Assembly (NCBI GenBank): GCA_944474755.1
Contig: OX104112.1
Location: forward strand, 63,085,640-63,149,639
Length of the DNA stretch: 64,000 bases
From: Limnoperna fortunei
Taxonomy: Eukaryota > Mollusca > Bivalvia > Mytilida > Modiolidae
Direction: 5' to 3'
Part shown: positions 49,280 through 62,134 of the stretch, in pieces
Layout: each line of letters begins with the position of its first letter
Numbering within the stretch: the first letter of the stretch is position 1
Notes under the pieces: model-generated
The model's database searches: none
What the model saw: the letters and a program-made list of their open reading frames with translations, nothing else
What the model was told of the DNA's origin: nothing
Program-made: the position numbers and the translations under genes

Positions 49280-50270
49280 AAGAAAATGTCTACATTTAGA
49301 TCTGAAATCAATAGCCCAGTTATCAATTTCAAGTGATGATTTACACATCAACATGCCGTTAAGTGCAACTATATGAAAATATTTTTCCTGATGCAATTTT
49401 AATGTGTAAAGAAAATTCTTTATTCTGTATGTTTTGTGCCTAAAGGTAACTTGACATTAAGCTTTGTAGAGCATGTTATTCAATGAATTTCTAACCTGTA
49501 AAACGATTGCTAGTGGTTTTAAATTTTTTATTTTTATCAATTTACTATAATTCTTATGATTAAAGTTTCATTAAAACAAATCACGCACATTTAAAACCTA
49601 AAATAATAAAAGTAATTAGAGTCAAATGAAATCAATCCAGATATTAGACAGCTGTTGGCATAAATCTAGCAGTGCATTGACATAAAGCCATTTGAAGCAT
49701 CTGTTTTTCAAATAAATATAATAATAAAATTATTAATAACAATAATAATAAAAATGTTTTTTTTAATTATTATAATTATTTTTCTTATTGTTAAAGGTTT
49801 CAGTTTTCATTTGTACATGTAAGGCTGTAATGTTAGGTAGTAAATAGGGGATTTTTGTTGTGTTTATTTGATGATTTTAAGCAAATCCTTCCTTGAAGTC
49901 TTTGCGACATTACAATTATAGTAGGAAGTAAACAATCGTCTGGTCTAGTTTTATTAATCATTTCTCACTTCTATACAGTTATCACTATATACACGGGAAA
50001 ATTACACTGCTGTTAACTTTTCAACAAATGTTCATGTGTTTGTCCGTAAATACACCACGTTTTGGAAGTTTGCAATCGTCTGGACTATATTCAAGTCATT
50101 TGGTTTAAAAGTCAAAGTGTTCCTCCTTGTAAAGTTTCTTCCCGAGGGCTTTAAAACATCCCTCGGGTGAACAAGCCTTACGTGCAGGCAATAACTTGTA
50201 TATAATTTATAAGATAAATTTATACATTTATTGCGAATAATCATAAACAGACCTGGTACACATTTCAACT
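49280..50270. other. Intronic AT-rich sequence
   Basis: Between the Ig2 first-half exon and the RT fragment. No supported feature. Confidence 0.4.
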
Positions 50271-50274
50271 AAAG

Positions 50275-51240
50275 AATTGTACAAGAAAAAAAAACACAGA
50301 AGACCGACCGAAAAACAAGATCTAAAGTCAAGGAAAGGTTACAAATCCGGATATAAAACAAATGCAACACAAAAACCAAAAAACTAAAAAAAAACGGAAA
50401 GAGAGTAACCTGAACCAAATAAAAACTATGGGTGCACTCAGGTGCTCCGGACGAGTGAGCAGTGCCTGCCTCTAATTAAAAATTAGACAAATGTCGAGTT
50501 ACTCATTGTCATTTCTATGGAAACGTCAAATCCAGGAAAAGGAAACACTATCTATGACTCTGCGAAAATGTCATATCGTATTTGTGAAACTGATTTCCCA
50601 TAACGATCAATCAAGTCATGGTGACGACCATAGAACTGCTGAAGATATAACATCAACCTAGGTACAACCAACCCTTGTTTGAGTACTTAAGTAGTCACAA
50701 GCAGTGATCGGTCTAGATAATCGCAATACCGATCGCAGGATCTAGAATAACTTGCAAGCTGCGAAAGATACTCACCATACGCTGGAGCTGCTGGAATAAT
50801 GCTGACGATGAACGGGAAGTTGACAATTGGAAAGTTGAAGTCATCGCGTTTAGTTTGCAGTTCCTGAGTCTATTTCTAGAAGTAGGTCTAAGTAAGAGGC
50901 TGAACTTAGTGGATTGGTGGTGTCTTTAATATCAAGCTCGCTATGGCTAATTGAATGTAAGTAATCACCAAATTTACAATTGCTGAGGGACAAAGCATCG
51001 TCATTATAGCGGAATTTGAAATTAAAGGACAGGGTCAGTGTCGTTTCTTTCTTCTTAAGCAGGCCTTCGAAGAACTTCGACTCATAATAGTACAAAAACA
51101 TGTCGGCGATGAGAGGATAACAATTGGTACTAATTTGGAATACAAAGAGTCTGTTAAAAGACATGTCCTCCAAACATAACGAATATGTTGTCAATCAGAA
51201 AATCTAACAAATGACAGATTCGGTCTAAAGTATATTTAGT
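50275..51240 (-). pseudogene. Reverse transcriptase fragment and 3' tail (bivalve retroelement)
   Basis: Minus strand: an open frame of about 114 codons (51194-50850) carries TNCYPLIADMFLYYYESKF, then FKFRYNDDALSL, which is the RT catalytic box with Y-N-D-D where the family normally has Y-I-D-D. After it come SELDIKDTT and SASYLDLLLEID. The homology continues past the stop in other frames (DDFNFPIVNFPFI at about 50820, then YGRHHDLIDRYGKSVSQ at about 50630), so the C-terminus is present but broken. The rest to 50275 is the non-coding tail shared with copies at 36.7, 38.7, 41.1 and 42.1 kb. The family is abundant in bivalves in my memory. I cannot assign it securely between Penelope-like and LINE-type elements. 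Confidence 0.8.
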
Positions 51241-51591
51241 ATTAGATTTAGAGTCGATGATGAGGAAGTAAGTTCTGTCATGACTACTTACCAGGTATTT
51301 TTATCGTCTCTTTCCTGTTTTCTTGAAAAAGCAGTGTTTTATAAGATCTTTAAGCCTTTTTTAAGCTGCATATTCTACAAATTGTTATTGTTGGATTTTA
51401 CCAACAAGTCATACTTCTAGTATTTTTTAATATTCATATTGAAATGACCTGTTATGTAAAGTTGTTTGTAGGATGTTCTGTGCACTTAAACTACATGTAT
51501 ACAGATTGAGATAAACATATGGTTTTAAGTAAATGATAAAAAATTGTGATTTATAATTAATGTAGAAAATAACCATATTGTTCATACTCAC

Positions 51592-51900
51592 ATTCAAAAC
51601 TGGTATTCTGTACTAATGTTTTTTGCACTGGTGTACTTGCATATGTACAGGTGTAAATAACATCTACATCATTTATGTCTAGATTACTTATAAATAGACT
51701 GAACTGGTTTTTTGCAGAATCTATTGTTTCACTGTACTTTGGACTGTTCGTTGCGCCATTGCTCATGATTTGCGAAGAACCTTTGTTCCATACCCTAGTT
51801 ACAGCGGTACAACACGGGACACCACCTTGAACTGTGCATCTTAACTCAATCTGTTTTCCGAATACTATTGGTGGAGTTGTAACTAAATCCCAACTTGTAG
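51592..51900 (-). CDS. Ig-like domain exon (extracellular)
   Basis: Minus strand: the acceptor ATTTTTTCAG ends at 51901, followed by 309 nt of open frame to GAAT before the donor GTGAGT at 51591. Phase 1-1, the class typical of Ig-domain exons. The product shows the Ig pattern: a B-strand Cys in IELRCTVQGG, a C-strand Trp in TRVWNKG, and an E-F region with FSLFISNLDINDVDVIYTCT, where the second Cys is preceded by the usual D.....Y.C spacing. Two more Cys (VPCCT) follow the first. I recall similar single-Ig exons in bivalve surface proteins but cannot name this one. The signal-peptide exon is not identified and may lie beyond the window or among the repeats above 52 kb. Confidence 0.75.
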
Positions 51901-52747
51901 CTGAAAAAATAAAACGATATAATGAACCTGATTAACATAACATCATCACAGTTGGTAAATAACAACAATATAATTCTATATGTTGGACAAAACCTCTGTG
52001 GCGTAGATAAGCGGTGGCGGCATCTAATTAATTACGGTGGCAAGAATTTGTATTCTCATAAAAGTTTTAGTACCTCAACAATTATATTGAAATAGCTCAT
52101 ACCCAAAGCTCTATGAGGTTTAGGATCACACAACCTTTCTATGTTTTATTATTTTTGTTTCTATTATTATATTTCTTTTGTATTTCAGTTTTGCGGTTTT
52201 GTGTTCTTTGTATTTTTTGTTTTGTTCATCATAAACAGAAAATCTATTAACAAAAGAGATGCAAAATTAAAACCTAACATAAAAAAAGACATTAAAAAAA
52301 TCAAAAAAGGACACCAAAAGACTATGCTTGAGAAATATATGAAAAAACATACGACTTAGTCACTACATAACATGGAGAAGGCATTGCCAAAATGCGAGCA
52401 CATAAAATATAGCTCTTCATTTATTTATTTTTATTTAAGAAATTGCACTCAATTCTATGATTTACTCTGTTTCACTAATTGTTATGAGTACCCTACTACT
52501 CGATTTCACTACATGTCATGTAGCTACAGTAACTAAGTCGAATTGATGTCAACAATTTATTTATCTATTCATTAGATTTTACAATAAACGTTAAGCGCAA
52601 AATAAAGACATTAAAGCAGAATGCTGATGATTTCAAGACTAAAATTTGTGTAATCTTGTAAAATACAAGTAATATCTGTGTTATACTCGGTTCGACAATT
52701 GTTTATGTAGGTAAAATGTTTCTCGGTTGATTATTAGCTTTACAGAC

Positions 52748-54210
52748 TGTCACAGAATGGTTATACGTGTTAGGGTTTAGGAAGGAATAAATGCATACTA
52801 ATTGTGTTCTTTAGGCTCCAGTAAGAATTTAGTTATATGTAGAATATATAACGGATATGTGATAGTACTGCATTTTAATAATATTGTTTATATTATTGTA
52901 TTTAATATCTTTTATTTTAAGTTTCATATCAGAACAGATTTACCTATATATGTCATTTGATATGTATTGTTTTTAGTATATTAAGTTAGTTTTGTATCTG
53001 CCTGATTATTAATCAGATCTATAGTCTGCTAGTTTTGTTACTTTCTCCTTGTTGTCTCATTGGTTCTTTTGTTCACATGATTTAGTAGATTTTTAGGCGG
53101 GAATCTAGTTGGTTATTCACTTATTTACTCTCTGACAAAGGACAGCCATTGCTCTTAGATTTGTAATTGTATTTTGTCTCTGGAAATTTCACTTGGTTCA
53201 AGGTATGTTGTTTCAATAATATTTAACAGTCTAGTCCTTAATGTCCTTGATTGAGAGATAGTATGAGAGTCCTTTATTTGAGTAAATCTGAGATTGATAG
53301 ATTTATGAAAGGTCTGTTTGATTGATAGAGTACAAGTGTGAATAATTGTAAATTTTAATATAAACTATTTATAAAATCAGTTTTATAGTTAAGGTAATAT
53401 TATTATGATTCATTTACATAAAATTGAATTAATATTATGTAAATTATGGGATAAGTAATTTAAATGGGTTCAAGATATTTTAACTGTATGAATGTGAGGG
53501 CATAAATAGGTTTACACTTCATATAAACTCTTAAGGGATAAATTATTATAAAATTGCACAAGGGAAATAACCCAATTTTGTATATAAAGCAGTCAGTAAG
53601 TAAAATATTTATACGTGTAAATATTTGTACTTCAGGTCTGATGATATTGTTTATATTGACGTCTTTGACGCAGGAAAATGTGTAGACAGCCTTTATAAGA
53701 TATTATAAGGTGGGTTATATTATTCCTTTTGTATTTTTATTATTTGAATTGTTTGTGTTATATTTTTATAGCATGACTAAAGCTTTATTGCTTAAGTTTA
53801 TTATTTGCCACGAATTGTATATATTTTGATATTTGGTTGCTCACAGTTATGAATCTGTGAAGTACATATTACTCACATTTTTATTATAGTATTATTTGCC
53901 GTGAGATTAATTTCATTTTGTCATTTTCAATACTCATTCAAAATGAGGTTTTGTCTATGAGAATTATATTTTTAATTGCATTATACACATAAATATATCT
54001 ATTTCTGCAGATTAGCTGAATTAATAGATTCATGTTTAATTTATATTGTTACGTGGAATTTATTATTCCTATTTTGTTATTGTAGGGTATTTTTCCCTGC
54101 TGTATTTTTCCTGTTTTACATAATTATTCAACACTTAATATGATGATGAAATAAAGAACACAATATTCCTGAGATTTGTTTATTAATAGCCTGGCTAATA
54201 CACTACTCCA
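52748..54210 (+). repeat. Candidate 5' LTR, copy A
   Basis: Proposed from signals only: TG at 52748, TATATAA at 53581, AATAAA at 54149 and CA at 54210, followed two bases later by TGGCGCTCACGG (54213), which begins with the TGG expected of a tRNA primer-binding site. There is no 3' LTR to compare, so the left boundary is a guess. Confidence 0.4.
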
Positions 54211-56032
54211 TGTGGCGCTCACGGTTTATTCATCAGTGTTGACATTCTGATTTGTGTTTACATGTACAGATGTGTTTACCTGTGGGAATTCCCGTTACTG
54301 TATTTATCGTATGATGCGCATACACTAGTGTTTTCCGATAATAGTCATTGGACATTACAATACTTCCGGAAGTCAGTGTCAGGATCTAGGACGTAAACAT
54401 TGGAAATCGGACAATTCATACTCTAGCTGATTAGCAGCTAATTTTTGACTTCGAGTAAGGGTAAATATTGTATTATTTATTTATTTTGTATGGTTATTAT
54501 GACTACTATGTGGTGCACCAATTTTATTACGATTTTTGATTAAAAATTTTGTGAATTTCGACTTTGACAAACTTTGAAAGTTTTGTCCATTATTTACTGT
54601 GGTAATATATATTGAATCGAAGCTTTGTTTTATATTTGAACATTGTTGTTTTATATCATGGTTCTATAGACATTATTATACCACACTGTGAACTTGATAG
54701 TGTATATCATGGTTTGATTATTTAACATTTTTTGTATGAGGCATTCATAGTTGTACTTGAGCATTACACCTCTTTGACCTGACCCCCCTTTTTGACCACA
54801 CCGTTTTGCTATCAAGGTCAACCGGAAGTCAAGTTAAACCTTCTGTTTGTAGTTTAGTGCACACAGATTGATTGAACATTGCCGTTTTTTTTTGTAAACA
54901 GATGTAACATAGACACTAAGTGCACATTATTATACACTTTTCAATTTACGATTTAGTAAATTATTTTTTGTCCCTTATATTGTACATTTAAGGTTCAGTA
55001 CTTAAATACCTGTCTCACACTCAGTGACCCATACACATTTGTTGATTTACACATTTAGGTACATTATATATCAATAGTTTTGTACTTGTCTTGTGTGTAT
55101 ATGTGAACTGCATTTTACTGCTTTGCTTATTAATATTGATTTTGTGTATTATATTTGTGCATATATGTGTATTGTTTTTTGACACTGCTTTATTTACGTC
55201 AGTATTTGTGTACTGTAACTTTCCCAAACCCAACCTACCTTGATACCCTTTATCCTTTGCAACCGCATGCACTAACACCTATTGTAGGTACTTTAAAGTC
55301 CCACTTTATGTAAGGGGAGGTAATTTTTGTTGTAGTTTACTGTTAGCTACAGTTGAGGTCAGTCAGTTGAAACTCAGATAGGTTCAGACTAGGATATTGT
55401 TGTCCAGTATATACTGGTAGTTGCTGCTTTGCCGACAGATTGATTGATTGATTGATATCAGAGAATAGCTGCTGCTCTTTCTATACTTTATACTTTACTA
55501 TATTTACTTTAGTCAGGCAGATTACTTTTGTGTTTATTGCATTTAATTTGTATATAATTATTTTTTTTGACATGAGTCTGTGACGTACAAGTTTTACATA
55601 CTCATATCCAAGTTTAGGTATTTGTATCCAGCAGGTCAGTACATTGTTCGATATTGTGTTGATTGATTACGTCATTTGTTGACTGTGATTGATTGGTTGA
55701 TATTTTGTACAGTAACTTACTATTATTTTGATTACTAATTAATCATTTCATTGTTGAGATTGATTGATTGGTGATTATTTCTTGTATTTTATTGTAATTT
55801 ATTTTCAGTTTAGTTATTTGATTGATTCTTCTCATTGATTACATTTGATTATTGCACTCATTGTTTGTCTTTGATTTATTTGATAACCTTTGCTTTGATC
55901 CTTACCTCTTCTATTTTTACAGTATTTAATATTTTCAGGAAGGTTTTGATTGATCTATTTATTTAAAACTATTTTTTGTAAATTTTTGCTTTTCTTGTGT
56001 GACTTAAAATTAGTTTGCAGCAAGATATCATC

Positions 56033-57196
56033 ATGTCTACAGATAGTGTTAGCGAAGAAACTTAAGAGATTACTATCTCACCTGAGGACTTGGCATTTTT
56101 GAAACTACTTAAGAAAGAAGTTAAGGAGCCACCTAAGGGAGATGATTCCAAAGGACTTAAAGAATGGATGCTCCAATACCTTGCCAACAGCGGAGAACTT
56201 CATCCAAAAGAGGAAATGAAAGAATCCAAGACTAAGGTCATACCCACTCCAAGGATGCGAGACCCACCAAGAGTGTCTACATTTTCAGGAAGCAACGCCA
56301 AGGGAGAAACCACATATGAACTCTGGAGGTATGCGGTTTGTGGATTGATGGCAGATAAACTATACGACCCAGAAAACATCACCTATGTTGTTCGACGATC
56401 ACTGAAGGGCGATGCAGGTGTGATTGCTATGCACTTAGGATCCCAAGCCAGTGTGGTTGAGATCATCGACAAGCTCGACAGCATCTATGGAGCTATTGAG
56501 AAGAAAGAGGACATACTTTGTCAGTTTTTTAGAGCCAGACAGGGTGATGATGAATCGGTGACCAAATGGAGTTGCCGCCTTGAAGCTATATTTGGTCGTG
56601 CAGTAGATAGAAATATTGTAGCCAAAAAAGATACCAACACCATGCTACGTTCTATGTTATGGTCAGGACTCAGAGGAGAACTCAAAGACATTTCAGGCCA
56701 TAAGTATGACAACATTAACGACTTCGACCAACTACGTATTGCACTACGTCAGATAGGACAGGACCAGGAAGAACGTCGTACTAAAAGACACACAGCCAAG
56801 TCAGCAGTCCCAACAGCTGAAGCTACTACCACCAACCAGATTGATGAAGTAAGAGGCATGATTCAGCAACTCAATGCCAGATTCGATAAGTGGGAACAAT
56901 GATAAGACAGGCCGTATAACGAGAACACCAACAGCAACAACAGACCATACTACCAGAACACCAATGGTAACAACAAACCTAGACAACGCCGCTATCAGAA
57001 CAACCGACGACAACAACCCCACACAGAAAAACCAACTCAACCCACTACTGATACCAACCAGAACCAGACAAGAAAGAAGATTCTGTGTTACAACTGTGGA
57101 CAAGAAGGAAACAAGAAAATAGGATGTGCCAACCCACCCAACTTATACAGACAGAAGTTTAACTTCCAGAAGACTATGGAGCAGGACCGTCAATAG
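56033..57196 (+). pseudogene. LTR retrotransposon gag, copy A (interrupted by stops)
   Basis: ATG at 56033 starts a frame that meets TAA at 56063 (codon 11) and then stays open to 56902. This middle part is a Ty3/PNMA-like Gag capsid (for example PRVSTFSGSNAKGETTYELW and a C-terminal alpha-helical half). After TGA and TAA at about 56900-56905 the same frame continues with an Asn/Gln/Arg-rich nucleocapsid and a CCHC zinc knuckle (about 57083-57124) to TAG at 57194. In this copy the knuckle's His position is Asn (GQEGNKK), and His is essential for zinc binding in the family. The protein would assemble particles and bind the element's RNA. The stops indicate it is dead, though both TAA codons could derive from CAA by one change. 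Confidence 0.82.
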
Positions 57197-57379
57197 GCGT
57201 AATTTGTTCCACATCAGGTCCTACAACCAACACAACTATACACCATGATACAACAGTACCACCTGGATTATTTGGAAAACCAACAGAGACTCATGTGATG
57301 TTGAATGGTAAGAAAGTAAAGACTCTACTAGATACTGGATCTACTATTTCTACTGTCAGGGACACCTACTACAACACCT
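57184..57379 (+). pseudogene. Retroviral-type aspartic protease fragment, copy A
   Basis: In the frame -1 to gag and overlapping its end, an open frame contains VMLNGKKVKTLLDTGSTIS, with the catalytic D-T-G of retropepsins. This is the usual start of pol in Ty3/gypsy elements. It is cut after YYNTY by transposon copy 3, before the second half of the protease and all later pol domains. Confidence 0.78.
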
Positions 57380-58402
57380 ACAGTACTTGAGATTGAAAAC
57401 GCAACACTTTTATCAATCCGTCAGCGTTCCAAAATCCGTCACCAATCAGTTATCAATCAGTCAGATCAGTCAAATCGTTCCCAATCCGTCAGATCGTTCC
57501 CAATCCGTCCATCCGTCAATTGACGGATTTGGAACGATTTGACTGATCTGACGGATTGATTTGGACTGATCGCTCCAATCCGTCCATTCAACTTCCAGTT
57601 AGTAAAATTAATATTTCGAAATGTGAAAATTCGTTTCACTCGCAAATATTAGAAGTATAAAAATGTCAACTTTCATGTCCTTATTGATGGATCGTTTTAT
57701 CTAATAATAAGGCTAAAACTGGTCTAAAGTTATTAATAAAAAAAATGGAAATTCCCCCAATCTATTACTAATGCATCTGTGAGGAAATATAAACATTACA
57801 TAGTGTAATTTTATTAACAAAATAATTAAAACAATGTAAATTTAAAAACGCACACACACAATGACTTTAAAAAAGCATCTCGGGTGCCCAGGCGCACGTC
57901 CGTATTTTGAAAGCGGAAAACGTCTAGTCTAAAGTTATAAATGATAGATGGAAATCCCCCCCCCCCCCCCGAAAAAAATCTATCACTAATGCATCTTTGA
58001 CGGCATATAAACATCACAAAGTGTCATTTTATTACAAAAATAATTAAAAAAAGAAATGAAAAAAAAACACACACACAATAAATTCAAATAATATTTGACC
58101 TCGCATGCCAAGGCGTACATCTCGTATTTGTCTTCGAAAAGTTTTAAAGCGGAAAAAGCGAGAAAAAAGAAAAACGTGAAGGCGAAATCGTAACATTTCT
58201 TCACTTCGCCTTTTCGCGTTAGCATTATATGTATGTTTGAAGTTTGTTTAACACTATTTTTCAAAAATTATATTCGTTTATATAATATGACGTCCAGTGT
58301 TTATTGGGAAGAGCTGGAGTACCCAACGAAACAGCAAAGTTTCCACAGGAAAACTGGCGCTCTTTGCAAATTTATAGCGATGTGTCGAGCACACCATCCC
58401 AT
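57380..58402 (-). mobile_element. Truncated inverted-repeat transposon end (copy 3, reversed)
   Basis: It begins ACAGTACTTGAGATTG inside the retrotransposon protease and follows the reverse complement of the right-hand 1.1 kb of copy 2 (46500 down to about 45475). It stops inside the third SINE unit at about 58400, where the second retrotransposon block begins. The left end of the element is absent. Confidence 0.8.
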
Positions 58403-58862
58403 TTCATTAAAAAAATCAAAAAAGGACACTAAAAGACGATGCTTCAGAAATATATGAAAAAACATACGACTTAGTCACTATATAACATGGAGAAGGCATT
58501 GCCAAAATGCGAGCACATAAAATATAGCTCTTTATTTATTTATTTTTATTTAAGAAATTGCACTCAATTCTATGATTTACTCTGTTTCACTAATTGTTAT
58601 GAGTACCCTACTACTCGATTTCGCTACATGTCATGTAGCTACAGTAACTAAGTCGAATTGAGGTCAACAATTTATTTATCTATTCATTAGATTTTACAAT
58701 AAACGTTAAGCGCAAAATAAAGACATTGAAGCAGAATGCTGATGATTTCAAGACAAAAATTTGTGTAATCTTGTAAAATACAAGTAATATCTGTGTTATA
58801 CTCGGTTCGACAATTGTTTATGTAGGTAAAATGTTTCTCGGTTGATTATTAGCTTTACAGAC

Positions 58863-60314
58863 TGTCACAGAATGGTTATACGTGTTAGGGTTTAGGAAGG
58901 AATAAATACATACTAATTGTGTTCTTTAGGCTCCAGTAAGAATTTAGTTAGGTAGAATATATAATGGATATGTGATAGTACTGCATTTTAATAATATTGT
59001 TTCTATTATTGTATTTAATATCTTTTATTTTTAGTTTCATATCGGAACAGATTTACCTATATATGTCATTTGATATGTATTTAGTATATTAAGTTAGTTT
59101 TGTATCTGCCTGATTATTAATCAGATCTGTAGTCTGCTAGTTTTGTTACTTTCTCCTTGTTGTCTCATTGGTTCTTTTGGTCACATGATTTAGTAGATTT
59201 TTAGGCGGGAATCTAGTTGGTTATTCACTTATTTACTCTCTGACAAAGGGCAGCCATTGCTCTTAGATTTGTAATTGTATTTTGTCTCTGGAAATTTCAC
59301 TTGGTTCAAGGTATGTTGTTTCAATAATATTTAACAGTCTAGTCCTTAATGTCCTTGATTGAGAGATAGTATGAGAGTCCTTTATTTGAGTAAATCTGAG
59401 ATTGATAGATTTATGAAAGGTCTGTTTGATTGATAGAGTACAAGTGTGAATAATTGTAAATTTTAATATAAACTATTTATAAAATCAGTTTTATAGTTAA
59501 GGTAATATTATTATGATTCATTTGCATAAAATTGAATTAATATTATGTAAATTATGGGATAAGTAATTTAAATGGGTTCAAGATATTTTAACTGTATGAA
59601 TGTGAGGGCATAAATAGGTTTACACTTCATATAAACTCTTAAGGGATAAATTATTATAAAATTGCACAAGGGAAATAACCCAATTTTGTATATAAAGCAG
59701 TCAGTAAGTAAAATATTTATAAGTGTAAATATTTGTACTTCAGGTCTGATGATATTGTTTATATTGACGTCTTTGACGCAGGAAAATGTGTAGACAGCCT
59801 TTATAAGATATTATAAGGTGGGTTATATTATTCCTTTTGTATTTTTATTATTTGAATTGTTTGTGTTATATTTTTATAGCATGACTAAAGCTTTATTGCT
59901 TAAGTTTATTATTTGCCACGAATTGTATATATTTTGATATTTGGTTGCTCACAGTTATGAATCTGTGAAGTACATATTACTCACATTATTATTATAGTAT
60001 TATTTGCCGTGAGATTAATTTCATTTTGTCATTTTCAATACTCATTCAAAATGAGGTTTTGTCTATGAGAATTATATTTTTAACTGCATTATACACAGAA
60101 ATATATCTATTTCTGCAGATTAGCTGAATTAATAGATTCACGTTTAATTTATATTGTTACGTAGAATTTATTATTCCTATTTTGTTATTGTAGGGTATTT
60201 TTCCCTGCTGTATTTTTCCTGTTTTACATATTCAACACTTAATATGATGATGAAATAAAGAACACAATATTCCTGAGATTTGTTTATTAATAGCCTGGCT
60301 AATACACTACTCCA
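58863..60314 (+). repeat. Candidate 5' LTR, copy B
   Basis: Counterpart of 52748-54210. TATATAA lies at about 59689, AATAAA at about 60254, and the candidate primer-binding site TGGCGCTCACGG at 60317. Confidence 0.4.
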
Positions 60315-62134
60315 TGTGGCGCTCACGGTTTATTCATCAGTGTTGACATTCTGATTTGTGTTTACCTGTACAGATGTGTTTACGGGTGGGAATTCCCGTT
60401 ACTGTATTTATCGTATGATGCGCATACACTAGTGTTTTCCGATAATAGTCATTGGACATTACAATACTTCCGGAAGTCAGTGTCAGGATCTAGGTCGTAA
60501 ACATTGGAAATCGGACAATTCATACTCTAGCTGATTAGCAGCTAATTTTTGACTTCGAGTAAGGGTAAATATTGTATTATTTATTTATTTTGTATGGTTA
60601 TTATGACTACTATGTGGTGCACCAATTTTATTACGATATTTGGTTAAAAATTTTGTGAATTTCGACTTTGACAAACTTTGAAAGTTTTGTCCATTATTTA
60701 CTGTGGTAATATATAATTGAATCGAAGCTTTGTTTTATATTTGAACATTGTTGTTTTATATCATGGTTCTATAGACATTATTATACCACATTGGGAACTT
60801 GATAGCGTATATCATGGTTTGATTATTTAACATTTTTTGTATGAGGCATTCATAGTTGTACTTGAGCATTACGCCTCTTTGACCTGACCCCCCCTTTTTA
60901 CCACACCCTTTTGCTTATCAAGGTCAACCGGAAGTCAAGTTAAACCTTCTGTTTGTAGTTTATTGCACACAGATTGATTGAACATTTTTTTTGTAAACAG
61001 ATGTAACATAGACACTAAGTGCACATTATTATACACTTTTCATTTTACGATTTAGTAAATTATTTTTTGTCCCTTATATTGTACATTTAAGGTTCAGTAC
61101 TTAAATACCTGTCTCACACTCAGTGACCCATACACATTTGTTGATTTACACATTTAGGTACATTATATATCAATAGTTTTGTACTTGTCTTGTGTGTATA
61201 TGTGTACTGCATTTTACTGCTTTGCTTATTAATATTGCTTTTTGTGTATTATATTTGTGCATATATGTGTATTGTTTTTTGACACTGCTTTATTTACGTC
61301 AGTATTTGTGTACTGTAACTTTCCCAAACCCAACCTACCTTGATACCCCTTACCCTTTGCAACCGCATGCACTAACACCTATTGCAGGTACTTTAAGGTC
61401 CCACTTTATGTAAGGGGAGGTAATTCTTGTTGTAGTTTACTGTTAGCTACAGTTGAGGTCAGACAGTTGAAACTCAGATAGGTTCAGACTAGGATATTGT
61501 TGTCCAGTATATACTGGTAGTTGCTGCTTTGCCGACAGATTGATTGATTGATTGATATCAGAGAATAGCTGCTGCTCTTTCTATACTTTATACTTTACTA
61601 TATTTACTTTAGTCAGGCAGATTACTTTTGTGTTTATTGCATTTAATTTGTATATAATTATTTTTTTTTAACATGAGTCTGTGACGTACAAGTTTTACAT
61701 ACTCATATCCAAGTTTAGGTATTTGTATCCAGCAGGTCAGTACATTGTTTGATATTGTGTTGATTGATTACGTCATTTGTTGACTGTGATTGATTGGTTG
61801 ATATTTTGTACAGTAACTTACTATTATTTTGATTACTAATTAATCATTTCATTGTTGAGATTGATTGATTGGTGATTATTTCTTGAATTTTATTGTAATT
61901 TATTTTCAATTTAGTTATTTGATTGATTCTTCTCATTGATTACATTTGATTATTGCACTCATTGTTTGTCTTTGATTTATTTGATAACCTTTGCTTTGAT
62001 CCTTACCTCTTCTTTTTTTACAGTATTTAATATTTTCAGGAAGGTTTTGATTGATCTATTTATTTAAAACTATTTTTTTGTAAATTTTTGCTTTTCTTGT
62101 GTGACTTAAAATTAGTTTGCAGCAAGATATCATC

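Larger units (their letters stand above)
52290..57379 (+). mobile_element. Truncated Ty3/gypsy-type LTR retrotransposon block, copy A
   Basis: This 5.1-kb stretch recurs nearly identically at 58405-63482. In order it holds a candidate 5' LTR, a candidate primer-binding site, a long leader rich in GATTGATT motifs, a gag pseudogene and the start of a protease. Reverse transcriptase, RNase H, integrase and the 3' LTR are absent, because the element is cut off by transposon copy 3 at 57380. Confidence 0.8.

Noticed and set aside
56801..57103. Minus-strand hydrophobic frames opposite gag (also 62904-63215)
   Set aside because: They are antisense to the nucleocapsid region, whose Asn/Gln codons read as hydrophobic residues in reverse.
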